64,000 bases of DNA from an uncultured Blastocatellia bacterium. Its GTDB lineage: Bacteria > Acidobacteriota > Blastocatellia > HR10. Position 1 is the stretch's first letter; each line of letters opens with the position of its first letter. The DNA is taken from contig CALHAI010000003.1 of the NCBI GenBank assembly GCA_937934295.1, positions 205,098-269,097 of the forward strand. Reading direction: 5' to 3'. The notes below the pieces were generated by a model. That model did not search any database. It had not been told where the DNA came from and was given only the letters and a program-made list of their open reading frames with translations. The position numbers and the translations under genes were made by a program. Positions 34,897 to 43,740 of the stretch are shown piece by piece.

Positions 34897-35763
34897 ATGA
34901 AGCGAGCGCATGGCGTGATGGGGATCGCGTTCGTCCTGGTGCTTGGGCTCGTCGGGTGTCGAGAACGCGCTTCCGAACGGACTTATGCGATCAAAGGGCG
35001 CGTCGTCGCCGTCGCCGCCAATCAGCAATCGGTCACGCTCGCGCACGAGGCGATCCCCGGTTACATGCCGGCGATGACGATGCCGTTTCCCATCAAAGAT
35101 CCGCGTGTACTTGAGGGGATTGAACCCGGAGATGAGGTCGAAGGGGAGTTGGTCGTCACCGAGGAAGAGGGATGGATCGCTCGCTTGCGCGTGGTGAGGA
35201 AGGGCGAGCCGCAGCCGTGGGATCGTTCTAAGGCCTTGCCCATCGAATATCTCCTCAATCCGGACGACGATGTTCCCGACATCACGCTGGTGGATCAGGA
35301 GGGACGCACATTTCGACTCAGCGACTGGCGCGGTCGGACGATCGTCCTCACGTTCATTTTCACCCGCTGCCCCTTTCCGAATTTCTGTCCGCTGATGAGC
35401 CGCCGCTTCGTCGAGGCACAGGAGATCTTGCGGAAGCGGCGGGCCGAATGGCTCGAGCAAGATCGCGTGCGGTTTCTGACGCTCAGCTTCGATCCCGAGT
35501 ACGATACGCCCGCTGTGCTCAAGGCCTACGGCGAGCGATGGAACGCGGACTTCCGCCACTGGACGTTCGCCACGAGCCCCGTCGTTGAGATGGCGCGCTT
35601 CGGCGCGCACTTCGGACTCTCGTTCTGGACCGAAGGGGGGACGATCAATCACAACCTCGCGACGGCAGTGATCCGTCCCAGTGGGAAGCTGCAGAAGGTC
35701 TTTCGTGGCAATGAGTGGACGGCGCTCGATCTCGTGCAGGAGATCGAAGCGGCCACGCGATGA
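34897..35763 (+). CDS. SCO1/SenC-family copper chaperone with N-terminal CusF-like domain
   Basis: A 288-residue lipoprotein (hydrophobic segment ending LVLGLVGC). Residues about 29-95 form a CusF-like copper-binding barrel with the Met-rich MPAMTMPF motif. Residues about 125-285 are the thioredoxin-like SCO domain with copper ligands in FTRCPFPNFCPLM (CxxxxxC variant) and the distal His in TINHNLA. SCO proteins metallate the CuA site of cytochrome oxidase. The fused CusF domain would supply or sense copper. No oxidase genes are nearby. The start is probably leaderless at 34897. Confidence 0.93.
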   Translation: MKRAHGVMGIAFVLVLGLVGCRERASERTYAIKGRVVAVAANQQSVTLAHEAIPGYMPAMTMPFPIKDPRVLEGIEPGDEVEGELVVTEEEGWIARLRVVRKGEPQPWDRSKALPIEYLLNPDDDVPDITLVDQEGRTFRLSDWRGRTIVLTFIFTRCPFPNFCPLMSRRFVEAQEILRKRRAEWLEQDRVRFLTLSFDPEYDTPAVLKAYGERWNADFRHWTFATSPVVEMARFGAHFGLSFWTEGGTINHNLATAVIRPSGKLQKVFRGNEWTALDLVQEIEAATR

Positions 35764-35775
35764 GCCGGGCGCGCA

Positions 35776-36720
35776 TCAGCGCGTCGCCTCTTCCGAGCGC
35801 GAGCGGCTCAGAACGTAATCCCGTACTTTCTTCAAATCCTCCCACGCTTCGCGTTTTCGCTCGGGCGCGCGCAGCAGGAAGGCCGGATGGAACGTCGGCA
35901 GGACTTTCGTCCCATGCGCATCGAAGAATCGCCCGCGAATTTGGCCGATGGGCGCCTTCGTCCCCAGGAGCGACTGCGCGGCTATAGCGCCGAGCGCGAC
36001 GACGACGTCGGGCTTGATCACGCGGATCTTACGGAAGAGAAACGGCTCGCACGTCGCGATCTCATCGGGTTCGGGGGTGCGGTTGCTCGGCGGGCGACAC
36101 ATGACGACGTTGGTGATATAGACCTCTTCCCGTCGAAAGCCCATGGCTTCGATCATGCGATTCAGAAGCTGACCCGCGCGACCCACGAACGGGCGTCCTT
36201 GCGCATCTTCTTCCGCCCCGGGGCCTTCGCCGACGAAGAGGATGCGCGCGCGGGGATCGCCTTCGCCGAAGACGATCGTCGTGCGCGACCGATGGAGCTT
36301 ACAGCGCGTGCACTCGCCAACATCGGCGCGAATGTCATCCAACGTGCTGTCTTCGATCGGCGGCGCCGCGGGGAGAAGGGGGAGATCGCCGAAGAGCGCC
36401 GGCTGCTCCGCAGCGCGTTCGGGCCGCGTCTCGGCCGATGCGCGTCGTTTGCTCGCCATAGGTTCCTCCTCCTTCGGAGTTTCTTCCTCGACCGTCGCCT
36501 CAAGGGCTTCGCGAGGCGAGGCCGGAAGTCCCCGAGCGTGCTCATCGGAGCGCGTCGACAAAGAATGGGCGCGCTCAAGCCACTCCTTCAAGAGATCGCG
36601 CGAGGCCGGGCTTTCCTCCACATGCGTCGCGCCCAACTCCGCGAGATACCGAAGATGCGCGCGCACGTCTCGGATCAACTCGATCGTGCGAGATCCACAG
36701 TCGCGATCCGTCGCGTTCAT
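35776..36720 (-). CDS. Uracil-DNA glycosylase, family 4 (UDGa), 4Fe-4S
   Basis: A 314-residue base-excision repair enzyme. The catalytic domain starts near residue 110 with [19 protein letters not shown], then motif [20 protein letters not shown], the Fe-S cysteine in [11 protein letters not shown] plus a further CEPF, and HPAFLLR at the end: all family 4 hallmarks. The N-terminal 100 residues are a charged, low-complexity extension also seen in other family 4 enzymes. GAGGTGG precedes ATG 36720. It is last in the asparaginase-to-coaBC run. Confidence 0.94.
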   Translation of the reverse strand: MNATDRDCGSRTIELIRDVRAHLRYLAELGATHVEESPASRDLLKEWLERAHSLSTRSDEHARGLPASPREALEATVEEETPKEEEPMASKRRASAETRPERAAEQPALFGDLPLLPAAPPIEDSTLDDIRADVGECTRCKLHRSRTTIVFGEGDPRARILFVGEGPGAEEDAQGRPFVGRAGQLLNRMIEAMGFRREEVYITNVVMCRPPSNRTPEPDEIATCEPFLFRKIRVIKPDVVVALGAIAAQSLLGTKAPIGQIRGRFFDAHGTKVLPTFHPAFLLRAPERKREAWEDLKKVRDYVLSRSRSEEATR

Positions 36721-36764
36721 CGGCCCACCTCGTGCCATCTCCGCGCGCGATCCGCGAGGCGAAG

Positions 36765-38012
36765 TCAGCGCGGGCGTTCACCCCTTTGCTCCAGCCGTCC
36801 ACGCTGCGCCAGAAGCTCTCGCACGCGATCGAGGATGCGCATGGCCATCTCGTACTTCGACATCCGTGGCAGTTCGACAACATGCCCCTCGCGGTCCAAG
36901 AGGAAGCCCGCATTCTCATCGGCCGCGAACCCCGTCTCCGCGCTCGCGGCATCGTTGACGAGGATGAGGTCGAGATTCTTCTCGATGAGCTTCCGCCGTC
37001 CGTGTTCGAGATGGGCGTCCGTCTCAGCGGCGAATCCGACGAGCACGCGCGATCCCTTTCGTCGCCCGAGTTCGGCTAGGATGTCGGGCGTACGCTCGAG
37101 CGCGAGCATGAGATCGGCTTCGGTCTTCTTGAGCTTCGCCGTGGAGAACGTCTTGGGCTGATAATCGGCCACGGCGGCCGCTTTGAGGATGATCGTCGCT
37201 CGCTCCATGTGCGAGAGGACGGCGCGATACATCTGCTCGGCGCGGCGCACGAAGATCGTCTCCGCGTCCGGAGGGGGGAGGAGCGCCGTCGGCCCACTGA
37301 TGAGCGTCACCCGAGCGCCGCGAGCGAGCGCCGCATGAGCCAGCGCGTATCCCATCTTGCCTGTGGAGCGGTTAGTGAGGTAGCGGATCGGATCGAGGTC
37401 CTCGCACGTGGGACCGGCCGTGATCAGGACGTGCTCCCCTTCCAGATCGCGAACGTACGGGCGAGCGGCCAAGATCACTAGGGCGCGCGCGACGATCTGT
37501 TCGGGTTCGGCCAAGCGACCTTCGCCCTCAACGCCGGAGGCGAGATACCCCCGCTCGGGCGGAATGACGGCGACGCCACGCTGCCGCAGTCGAGCGAGGT
37601 TCTCTTGCGTCGCCGCGTTCTCCCACATCTCGGCATCCATGGCCGGGGCCAGGAGCACCGGGCAACGCACCGAGAGATAGAGCGTCGCGAGGAAATCGTC
37701 GGCCAGGCCGTGGGCGAAGCGCGCTAACGTGCGCGCCGTTGCCGGAGCGACCAGCAGCAGATCGGCCCAGCGCGCCATCTCCACGTGCCGGATGACGATG
37801 TTCGCCCCCGGCTCGAACATCTCGACGACGACCGGATGGCGCGAGAGTGCCTCGAGGGTCACACGGCCGATGAAGTGCGTCGCCGCGCGTGTCAGCACGA
37901 CGCGCACCTCGGCGCCGCGTTGCTGGAGTTGCCGTAAGATCTCCGGCGCCTTGTATGCGGCGATGCCCCCGGTGATGCCGAGGACGACATGATGTGGACG
38001 GTCCGAACTCAT
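36765..38012 (-). CDS. coaBC: Bifunctional phosphopantothenoylcysteine decarboxylase/synthase
   Basis: A 415-residue enzyme for two steps of coenzyme A synthesis. The N-terminal flavin decarboxylase domain starts [19 protein letters not shown] and has the active-site His in VIRHVEMA. The usual PAMNxxMW and LACG motifs appear here as PAMDAEMW and YLASG. That variant pairing is also familiar in other phyla, so activity is assumed. The CoaB domain has [26 protein letters not shown]. It overlaps gmk by ATGA. Confidence 0.96.
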   Translation of the reverse strand: MSSDRPHHVVLGITGGIAAYKAPEILRQLQQRGAEVRVVLTRAATHFIGRVTLEALSRHPVVVEMFEPGANIVIRHVEMARWADLLLVAPATARTLARFAHGLADDFLATLYLSVRCPVLLAPAMDAEMWENAATQENLARLRQRGVAVIPPERGYLASGVEGEGRLAEPEQIVARALVILAARPYVRDLEGEHVLITAGPTCEDLDPIRYLTNRSTGKMGYALAHAALARGARVTLISGPTALLPPPDAETIFVRRAEQMYRAVLSHMERATIILKAAAVADYQPKTFSTAKLKKTEADLMLALERTPDILAELGRRKGSRVLVGFAAETDAHLEHGRRKLIEKNLDLILVNDAASAETGFAADENAGFLLDREGHVVELPRMSKYEMAMRILDRVRELLAQRGRLEQRGERPR

Positions 38013-38650
38013 GATCCCTCCACGCGGTCTGAACGCTCGAACGTGTGGAGGACCTGTCGAAGGTCCTCTTCCAAGCGCTCTCGACGATGGCGTTCGGCGA
38101 GGATGATCGCTTCTAAGAGGGCGAGCGCCTCTTCCAAGCGGTCATTGAGGATCACGTAGTCGAAGTCTCGATAGTGCCAGACCTCTTCGCGGGCGATGTT
38201 CAGGCGATGCTCCACGCTCGGCCAGGCGTCGGTCTTTCGCGCGCGCAGACGCTCGGCCAGCACGTCGAACGAGGGCGGGAGGATGAAGATGCTCACCAAA
38301 GGCAGCGAGAGCTTCCGAAAGGCCGCCGCCCCCTGCACGTCAATGCTCAGGATCACATCGCGTCCGGCCTCAAGCTCTCGCTCGATCGCCACGCGCGAGC
38401 GCCCGTAGAGGTATCCATAGACCTCCGCCCATTCGATCAACTCCCCGGCCTCGCGCATGCGCTCGAATTCCCGTCGGGAGACGAAGTAGTAGTCCCGCCC
38501 TTCGACCTCCGTCGGTCGCTGCGGGCGCGTCGTGTACGAGACCGCATAGACCAGATCAGGCACGCGCGCGATCACGCGATTGACGAGCGTGGATTTCCCC
38601 ACGCCCGATGGGCCGGAGACGATGAAGAGCAGTCCCCGCTTATTCGACAT
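38009..38650 (-). CDS. gmk: Guanylate kinase
   Basis: A 213-residue GMP kinase. The P-loop FIVSGPSGVGKSTL and the GMP-binding SYTTRPQRPTEVEGRDYYFVS stretch are intact, with the lid region DVILSIDVQGA. The start at 38650 overlaps the end of the YicC gene by 11 nt; a longer upstream frame would run antisense-like through YicC and lacks homology. The gene pair YicC-gmk is widely conserved in bacteria. Confidence 0.97.
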   Translation of the reverse strand: MSNKRGLLFIVSGPSGVGKSTLVNRVIARVPDLVYAVSYTTRPQRPTEVEGRDYYFVSRREFERMREAGELIEWAEVYGYLYGRSRVAIERELEAGRDVILSIDVQGAAAFRKLSLPLVSIFILPPSFDVLAERLRARKTDAWPSVEHRLNIAREEVWHYRDFDYVILNDRLEEALALLEAIILAERHRRERLEEDLRQVLHTFERSDRVEGS

Positions 38651-39518
38651 TTTGCACCTGTTCGCGCAATTTCTCGATCTCGGCCTTGATGGCGAGCGCC
38701 CGCTCAGCGAGCGCGATGTTCCCCGCTTTCGCCAGGATCGTGTTGATCTCGCGCTGCATCTCTTGGAAGAGGAAGTCGAGGCGTTTGCCGACGGCCCCCT
38801 CTCCCTCCAAGAGCTCACGACATTGGGCGAGGTGACTCCGCAACCGCGTGATCTCCTCGCTGATGTCGGCGCGATTCACGAAATAGAGGATCTCTTGCAG
38901 GATGCGAGTCGGGTCCAGAGGGAGCTCGCGCGCCCATTCGTTCAAGCGCTCGGTGAATCGCTGACGATACACCTCCGGCAGCCCTTTCGCCTCCTGTTCG
39001 ATCGCGCTGAGGTGATCGGTGATGAGCGCGAGCCGGGCGAGCAAATCCCGACGAAGGTGTGCGCCTTCGGCCGCGCGCATCTCGGCGAGCGCGCGCAGGG
39101 CGTCCTCGGTGACGGCTTCGAGTTTCTCGGCGAGCGCTGAGGGAATCTCCAGAGGCGGGCGCGGCCGCAACAGGTCCCGCACCTGGAGAAGGGCATTGAT
39201 GTCCACCTCTCCCGAGAGGCCGAATTCGTCGCGGATCTGGCGCAAGGCCGTCACGTAGGCCATCACGAGCGGACGGTTGATCTCGTAAGCGAGCCACGCG
39301 GGCATCACTGGCGTGAATTCCAGCGCGAAGACGATGCGCCCTCGCTCGAAGCGCTCCTGAATCTTCTTCCGCAGCACGGGCTCCCACGCCCCGAGCGCTT
39401 CGGGAAGACGGATGTGGATCTCCAGGAAGCGATGGTTCCCGCTGGAGACCGTCGCCCGCAGCGAGAACTCCTCGCCCTCGTACGTGGCACTGCCATATCC
39501 GGTCATGCTGCGCACCAT
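38640..39518 (-). CDS. yicC: YicC-family endoribonuclease
   Basis: A 292-residue YicC/DUF1732 protein. MVRSMTGYGSA is the invariant family N-terminus and fixes the start at 39518. The C-terminal DUF1732 part contains KRLDFLFQEMQREINTILAKAG, the family signature. YicC-type proteins have been reported as RNases acting on small RNAs. It is placed between the ABC exporter and gmk, as in many genomes. Confidence 0.95.
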   Translation of the reverse strand: MVRSMTGYGSATYEGEEFSLRATVSSGNHRFLEIHIRLPEALGAWEPVLRKKIQERFERGRIVFALEFTPVMPAWLAYEINRPLVMAYVTALRQIRDEFGLSGEVDINALLQVRDLLRPRPPLEIPSALAEKLEAVTEDALRALAEMRAAEGAHLRRDLLARLALITDHLSAIEQEAKGLPEVYRQRFTERLNEWARELPLDPTRILQEILYFVNRADISEEITRLRSHLAQCRELLEGEGAVGKRLDFLFQEMQREINTILAKAGNIALAERALAIKAEIEKLREQVQNVE

Positions 39519-39525
39519 CGTCGCT

Positions 39526-41427
39526 TCACTCGGAGAGGACTTCGGACATTTGAGGGGCGAATTGTCGCTCATAGAGACGGCTGTAGAGGCCGCCGCGCTG
39601 GAGCAATTCGGCATGCGTGCCCTCTTCGACGATCGTTCCGCCATCCAGCACGATGATGCGATCGGCGCGGCAGACGGTCGAGAGCCGATGCGCGATGACG
39701 ATGACCGTGCGCCCGGCCATCAGGTTGAGCAAGGCCTGCTGTACGCCGTGCTCGGATTCCGCATCGAGCGCCGACGTCGCTTCATCCAGGATCAGAATGG
39801 GCGCATCCTTCAGGATGGCGCGGGCGATAGCGATCCGCTGGCGCTCCCCCCCGGAGAGACGAATGCCCCGCTCGCCGATCACCGTCTCGTAACGCTCGGG
39901 CAACTCCTGGATGAAATCGTGCGCGAGCGCCGCGCGCGCCGCTCGCTCGATCTCCTCTGGCGTGGCCTGCGGTCGTCCGTAGGCGATGTTATGCCGCACC
40001 GTATCGTTGAAGAGGATCACCTCCTGGGTGACCAGAGCGATCAGGTGACGCAGCGAATCCAGACGAATATCGCGGATGTCCACCCCATCGATGAGGATGG
40101 TGCCTTCGGTGACATCGTAGAAACGTGGCAGCAGCTTCACCAGCGTCGTCTTCCCGACGCCGCTCATCCCCACGATGGCGACCATCTCCCCAGCGCGGAT
40201 GGTCAAGTTCACGCCCCGCAGGACGTATTCCTCGGCATCGGGGTATCGAAACGAGACGTTTCGGAATTCGATCTTCTCACGAAAGCTCGTGAGGGCGATC
40301 GCGTGAGGCCGATCCACCAACTCCGTGTGGGTGTCGAGTAACGCGAAGACGCGTTGGCAGGCGGCGAGCGCATGTTGCATGGCATTCTGAATTCGGCTGA
40401 GTTTCCGCACGGGATCGTAGAGGCTGAAGAGGAAGAAGAGGAAGACGAAGAACTCACCCGGGGTCATCTCGCGTCGGGCGATGATCCGCTGGGCGTAGAG
40501 GATGAAGCCGGAGGCCGCGACGATCCCGATCAGCTCGATGATCGGCGGGGAGAGCGCCGCCGTGCGCGCTGCTTTCAGAACGGAGCGCATGACCGCATGC
40601 GCGGCGCGCCGAAAGCGCTCCGATTCCAAGGCCTCGGTCCCGAACGCCTTCACGACGAGATTGCCCGAGAGCGTCTCCTGCGCGACGTTCAGGATCTGCT
40701 CATACCCCTCTTGCACGCGCCGTCCCGTGCGCCGCAGGTGACGTCCGAAGTAGACCGTCGCCTGATAGACGAGCGGTCCTAACCCGAGCGCCAGCAACGC
40801 CAGCTTCCAGTTCAGCTTGAAGACGATGGCCAAGAAGACGACGAGCGTGAAGGATTCGCGCAGCGCGTCCGTGAGCGTGCGCGAGACGGCCATCTCGATC
40901 TTCTCGACGTCGTTGACCAGATGTGAGGTGAGCACGTTCGCCGGATAGCGCGAGAAGAAGGGAGTCGATTGTCGCAGCAGATGCTCGTAGAGCGCACATC
41001 GGAGGTCGAAGACGGCTCGCTGCCCGATCCGCGCCATGAGGTAGTTGGAGAAGAATTCGGCGGCTCCCTTCGCCATCGTGATCAGGATCATCAGGGTCGC
41101 CAGCAGATACCAGCTTCGCTCGCTCTCCAGAGGGAGGTAGCGATGGAAATCCACGAGATTTTTCGCGCGGGGGACCGAGGCGACGATGCCGCTGGAGGCG
41201 AGCAGGCCATCGGAGATCGGAACGAGCAAGCTCCGCAGCGCACCTTCGAGCACAGCCACGGCGTTCATCAAGAAGAGGGCCAGCAAGAACGCCCCCCAGT
41301 AGGGGCGCACATAACTGAGGAGGCGGAACAGTTCCCCCCATCTGCCCGCGCGTTCGGATCGTGCGCGCGGAGAGATCACGTTCGGTCCATGTCCAGGTCT
41401 TTCGCCGCGTAAAGAGGCGAGGCTCAT
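39526..41427 (-). CDS. MsbA-like ABC exporter (TMD-NBD half transporter)
   Basis: A 633-residue homodimeric exporter. Six transmembrane helices span about 35-345. The nucleotide-binding domain follows with Walker A GMSGVGKTT, signature LSGGERQR, Walker B ILILDEATSALDAE and the switch His in IVIAHRLST. The sequence resembles lipid A/lipid flippases of the MsbA group. ATG 41427 overlaps the PLP-enzyme stop by ATGA; the open frame beyond it is antisense-like and not homologous. In context it could flip lipid A or another envelope lipid. Confidence 0.94.
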   Translation of the reverse strand: MSLASLRGERPGHGPNVISPRARSERAGRWGELFRLLSYVRPYWGAFLLALFLMNAVAVLEGALRSLLVPISDGLLASSGIVASVPRAKNLVDFHRYLPLESERSWYLLATLMILITMAKGAAEFFSNYLMARIGQRAVFDLRCALYEHLLRQSTPFFSRYPANVLTSHLVNDVEKIEMAVSRTLTDALRESFTLVVFLAIVFKLNWKLALLALGLGPLVYQATVYFGRHLRRTGRRVQEGYEQILNVAQETLSGNLVVKAFGTEALESERFRRAAHAVMRSVLKAARTAALSPPIIELIGIVAASGFILYAQRIIARREMTPGEFFVFLFFLFSLYDPVRKLSRIQNAMQHALAACQRVFALLDTHTELVDRPHAIALTSFREKIEFRNVSFRYPDAEEYVLRGVNLTIRAGEMVAIVGMSGVGKTTLVKLLPRFYDVTEGTILIDGVDIRDIRLDSLRHLIALVTQEVILFNDTVRHNIAYGRPQATPEEIERAARAALAHDFIQELPERYETVIGERGIRLSGGERQRIAIARAILKDAPILILDEATSALDAESEHGVQQALLNLMAGRTVIVIAHRLSTVCRADRIIVLDGGTIVEEGTHAELLQRGGLYSRLYERQFAPQMSEVLSE

Positions 41428-42557
41428 GGCAACTGCGCCGTGACTTCGACGATCTCTTCCAGCGTGTTGTACAGATGGGGGGAGATGCGCAGTCGTCCCA
41501 AACGCGCCGAGACGATGCTCCCGCGCTGCTCCAGTCGCGCGACCAGCTCCTGGGCCGAGTAGTGCGGGTGCGTGAAGCAGAAGATCCCGGAGGTCTCGCC
41601 CGGGTGCCGCGAACTGATCACGCGATACCCCTTCGCCTGTAGCCGCTCGCACAATTCTCGTCCGAGGACGGCCAGATGCTCCTCGATCCGCGAGAGGCCC
41701 ACCTCAAGCAGGAGCTCGACCGAGGTGCCGAGGCCGCAGAGGCCACATGCGTTGAGTGTCCCTGATTCAAAGCGGTGCGCTCCCTCGCGATAGGAGAGAT
41801 CGTAGGTCAACTCCTCCGCGAAGATCGAATCCCTCCAATTTCGCACGGACATCCACCCAACGAGCGTCGGTTCCAAGCGATCGAGCGCCCGCGAAGAGAC
41901 GTAGAGGACGGCCGCGCCTTCTGGGCCAAGGAGCCACTTGTGGCCATCGGCCGCGAACACGTCCACGCGAAAGCGTTCGACATCAAACGGAAGGGCGCCA
42001 AGTCCTTGAATGGCATCCACGACGAAGAGGATGTCCCGTCTTCGGCAAAACTCCCCCAAGCGTTCTAAGTCCATGCGGAATCCACTGGCGAATTGGACGA
42101 AGCTCACCGCGAGCACGCGCGTGCGGCGATCCACAAGCGCAAGCAGGTCCTCCACCGCAATACGCCCATCGCGCTCAGGCGCCAGACGCAACTCAACGCC
42201 GTAGGCCCGAAGCCGCATCCACGGATAGACATTGGCCGGGAATTCGCATCCGGCCGTGACGACATTATCCCCCTCTCGCCATCGAAGGCCGTTGGCCACG
42301 ACCGAGAGTCCATCGGAGGTGTTGCGCATGAAGGCGATCTCCTCGGGGCGCGCGTTCACCAGGCGGGCCATCTGCTGGCGCGTTCGCTCGATCGCCCCCC
42401 ACCATTCGGCCATTTTCACGGTCCCATGCCGCATGACCTGCTCGGCTTGGCGCGTCATCGCTATGACCGTCGGTTTGGGCAAGGGCGAGACGGCGGCATG
42501 GTTCATGTAAATATAGCGTTCTGTGATCGGGAAGAGCTGTCGGATCGCGCCGTTCAT
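41424..42557 (-). CDS. Class V aminotransferase / cysteine desulfurase-like PLP enzyme
   Basis: A 377-residue fold-type I PLP enzyme. YIYMNHAAVSPLP opens the chain, FMRNTSDGLSVVANGL binds the phosphate, VVDAIQGLGALPFD holds the Asp that pairs with the pyridine nitrogen, and the Schiff-base Lys is in ADGHKWLLGPEG. RFESGTLNACG is also typical. No Cys-containing SufS/IscS active loop is evident, so a desulfurase function is doubtful; kynureninase-like or isopenicillin epimerase-like members share this pattern. It overlaps its neighbours by ATGA at both ends. Confidence 0.88.
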   Translation of the reverse strand: MNGAIRQLFPITERYIYMNHAAVSPLPKPTVIAMTRQAEQVMRHGTVKMAEWWGAIERTRQQMARLVNARPEEIAFMRNTSDGLSVVANGLRWREGDNVVTAGCEFPANVYPWMRLRAYGVELRLAPERDGRIAVEDLLALVDRRTRVLAVSFVQFASGFRMDLERLGEFCRRRDILFVVDAIQGLGALPFDVERFRVDVFAADGHKWLLGPEGAAVLYVSSRALDRLEPTLVGWMSVRNWRDSIFAEELTYDLSYREGAHRFESGTLNACGLCGLGTSVELLLEVGLSRIEEHLAVLGRELCERLQAKGYRVISSRHPGETSGIFCFTHPHYSAQELVARLEQRGSIVSARLGRLRISPHLYNTLEEIVEVTAQLP

Positions 42558-43588
42558 ATCCCCTCGAGTCGAAAGCATGGTCGAACGACTCCGACGACCA
42601 TGCCTCGAGGATTTTTCACCTCTCCGCTGTAAGAGGCCGATAGCTTAGCAAGGGCCACGCCCTCGAGCAACCCGAGCTGTCGCAAGACCTCGAGCACGAC
42701 GAGATTCCGAGCGCGGCGCTCATCACCGTCCTCGATCTTGATGGCGATGCCCGCACCTTCGGGGAACCGCGAACAGGGGAAGATGCCGAGCGCGTAGACG
42801 CCTTCGGCGCCGGCCTTGGCGAGCACGCGTTCTCCGATCTCGCGCAGGAGATCCGTATCCAAGCGCTGACGTGTCCCGCCGACCATCTCCGGATATTCAC
42901 GCATAGCGCGCGTGACCTCGGCGATCGCGGCGCACAAGGGCGCTTCAAGGCCAGCGGCCTCGGGATTCGCTAGGCGGGCGTAGGCCAGCGCCATTCGCTC
43001 CAGGGGCAGCGCGAATGTGGGCGCGCTACACCCATCCACTCCGATGCCGATCTCCGACGCGGACAGATCCGCCAGCCGCGCGAGCGTTCGTCGAATCTCC
43101 CGTTGAACGGGATGCTCGGGATCGAGGTAGTGCTCGATGTCACTACGCCAGAAACGGGCGAGCGCGAGCATGCCCGCGTGTTTGCCCGAGCAGGCGTTGT
43201 GCAATGACGTCACGCCTTCTGGACCTAGGCGTCGCGCGGTCTCCACGTCGAAAGGGGGATGGAGCCCACATTGAAGCGCCGTCTCGCGAAGACCGATCTT
43301 CTGAAGGAGCTGCACCACCGTCTCCACATGCTGCCGTTCGCCACTGTGGGAGCCACAGATGACCGCCACCTCCTTTGGCGTGATTCCGAAATGGCGCACG
43401 GCGCCGCTGGTCACCAGCGGCAGCGCTTGAATCGGCTTGGCCGCCGAGCGCAAATAGGTCACAAAACGGGAATCTCCGAGGCCGAAGAGTTTCCGCCCAT
43501 GCGGATCGGAGGCGATAAGCATCGCGCGATGGCGCGATTCCACAAGGGAACCCCGCACGACTTCGACGACCACCGGCGCCGCACCCAT
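42554..43588 (-). CDS. L-asparaginase, Rhizobium etli type (class 3)
   Basis: A 344-residue asparaginase of the serine-beta-lactamase-like fold typified by R. etli ReAV, unrelated to the E. coli AnsA/B family. From the ATG at 43588 the tandem Ser-Lys residues fall at Ser48/Lys51 (RSAAKPIQ) and Ser80 (CGSHSGE), matching the numbering recalled for ReAV. The zinc-ligand pattern is present as NACSGKHAGM and DGCSAPTF, with the second catalytic Lys in GIAIKIEDG. An upstream in-frame TTG at 43624 is less likely. It heads the seven-gene minus-strand run. Confidence 0.92.
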   Translation of the reverse strand: MGAAPVVVEVVRGSLVESRHRAMLIASDPHGRKLFGLGDSRFVTYLRSAAKPIQALPLVTSGAVRHFGITPKEVAVICGSHSGERQHVETVVQLLQKIGLRETALQCGLHPPFDVETARRLGPEGVTSLHNACSGKHAGMLALARFWRSDIEHYLDPEHPVQREIRRTLARLADLSASEIGIGVDGCSAPTFALPLERMALAYARLANPEAAGLEAPLCAAIAEVTRAMREYPEMVGGTRQRLDTDLLREIGERVLAKAGAEGVYALGIFPCSRFPEGAGIAIKIEDGDERRARNLVVLEVLRQLGLLEGVALAKLSASYSGEVKNPRGMVVGVVRPCFRLEGI

Positions 43589-43674
43589 CGGCAGAAGGGT
43601 ACCAAACCCGTCGGAAGAGGGCAAGATGAGTCAGAGTATCCCCTACGCGGGCGCGCGTTCCGCATCGCGAGCAG

Positions 43675-43704
43675 TTGCGCGGGGACGAGGGCATTCGGTA
43701 TCTT
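43675..43704 (+). promoter_or_regulatory. Candidate promoter of the beta-lactamase-NamZ gene
   Basis: TTGCGC (43675-43680) and TATCTT (43699-43704) with an 18-nt spacer, about 40 nt upstream of the start codons. Confidence 0.4.
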
Positions 43705-43740
43705 CCGGCCTTCGAGTGAATCAGCCCTTCGTCGGGGAGG

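Noticed and set aside
36765..38012. CoaBC appearing to lack the PAMN and LACG active-site residues
   Set aside because: The coupled PAMD/LASG variant is familiar from CoaBC of other phyla, so it is probably a clade variant and not a dead enzyme.
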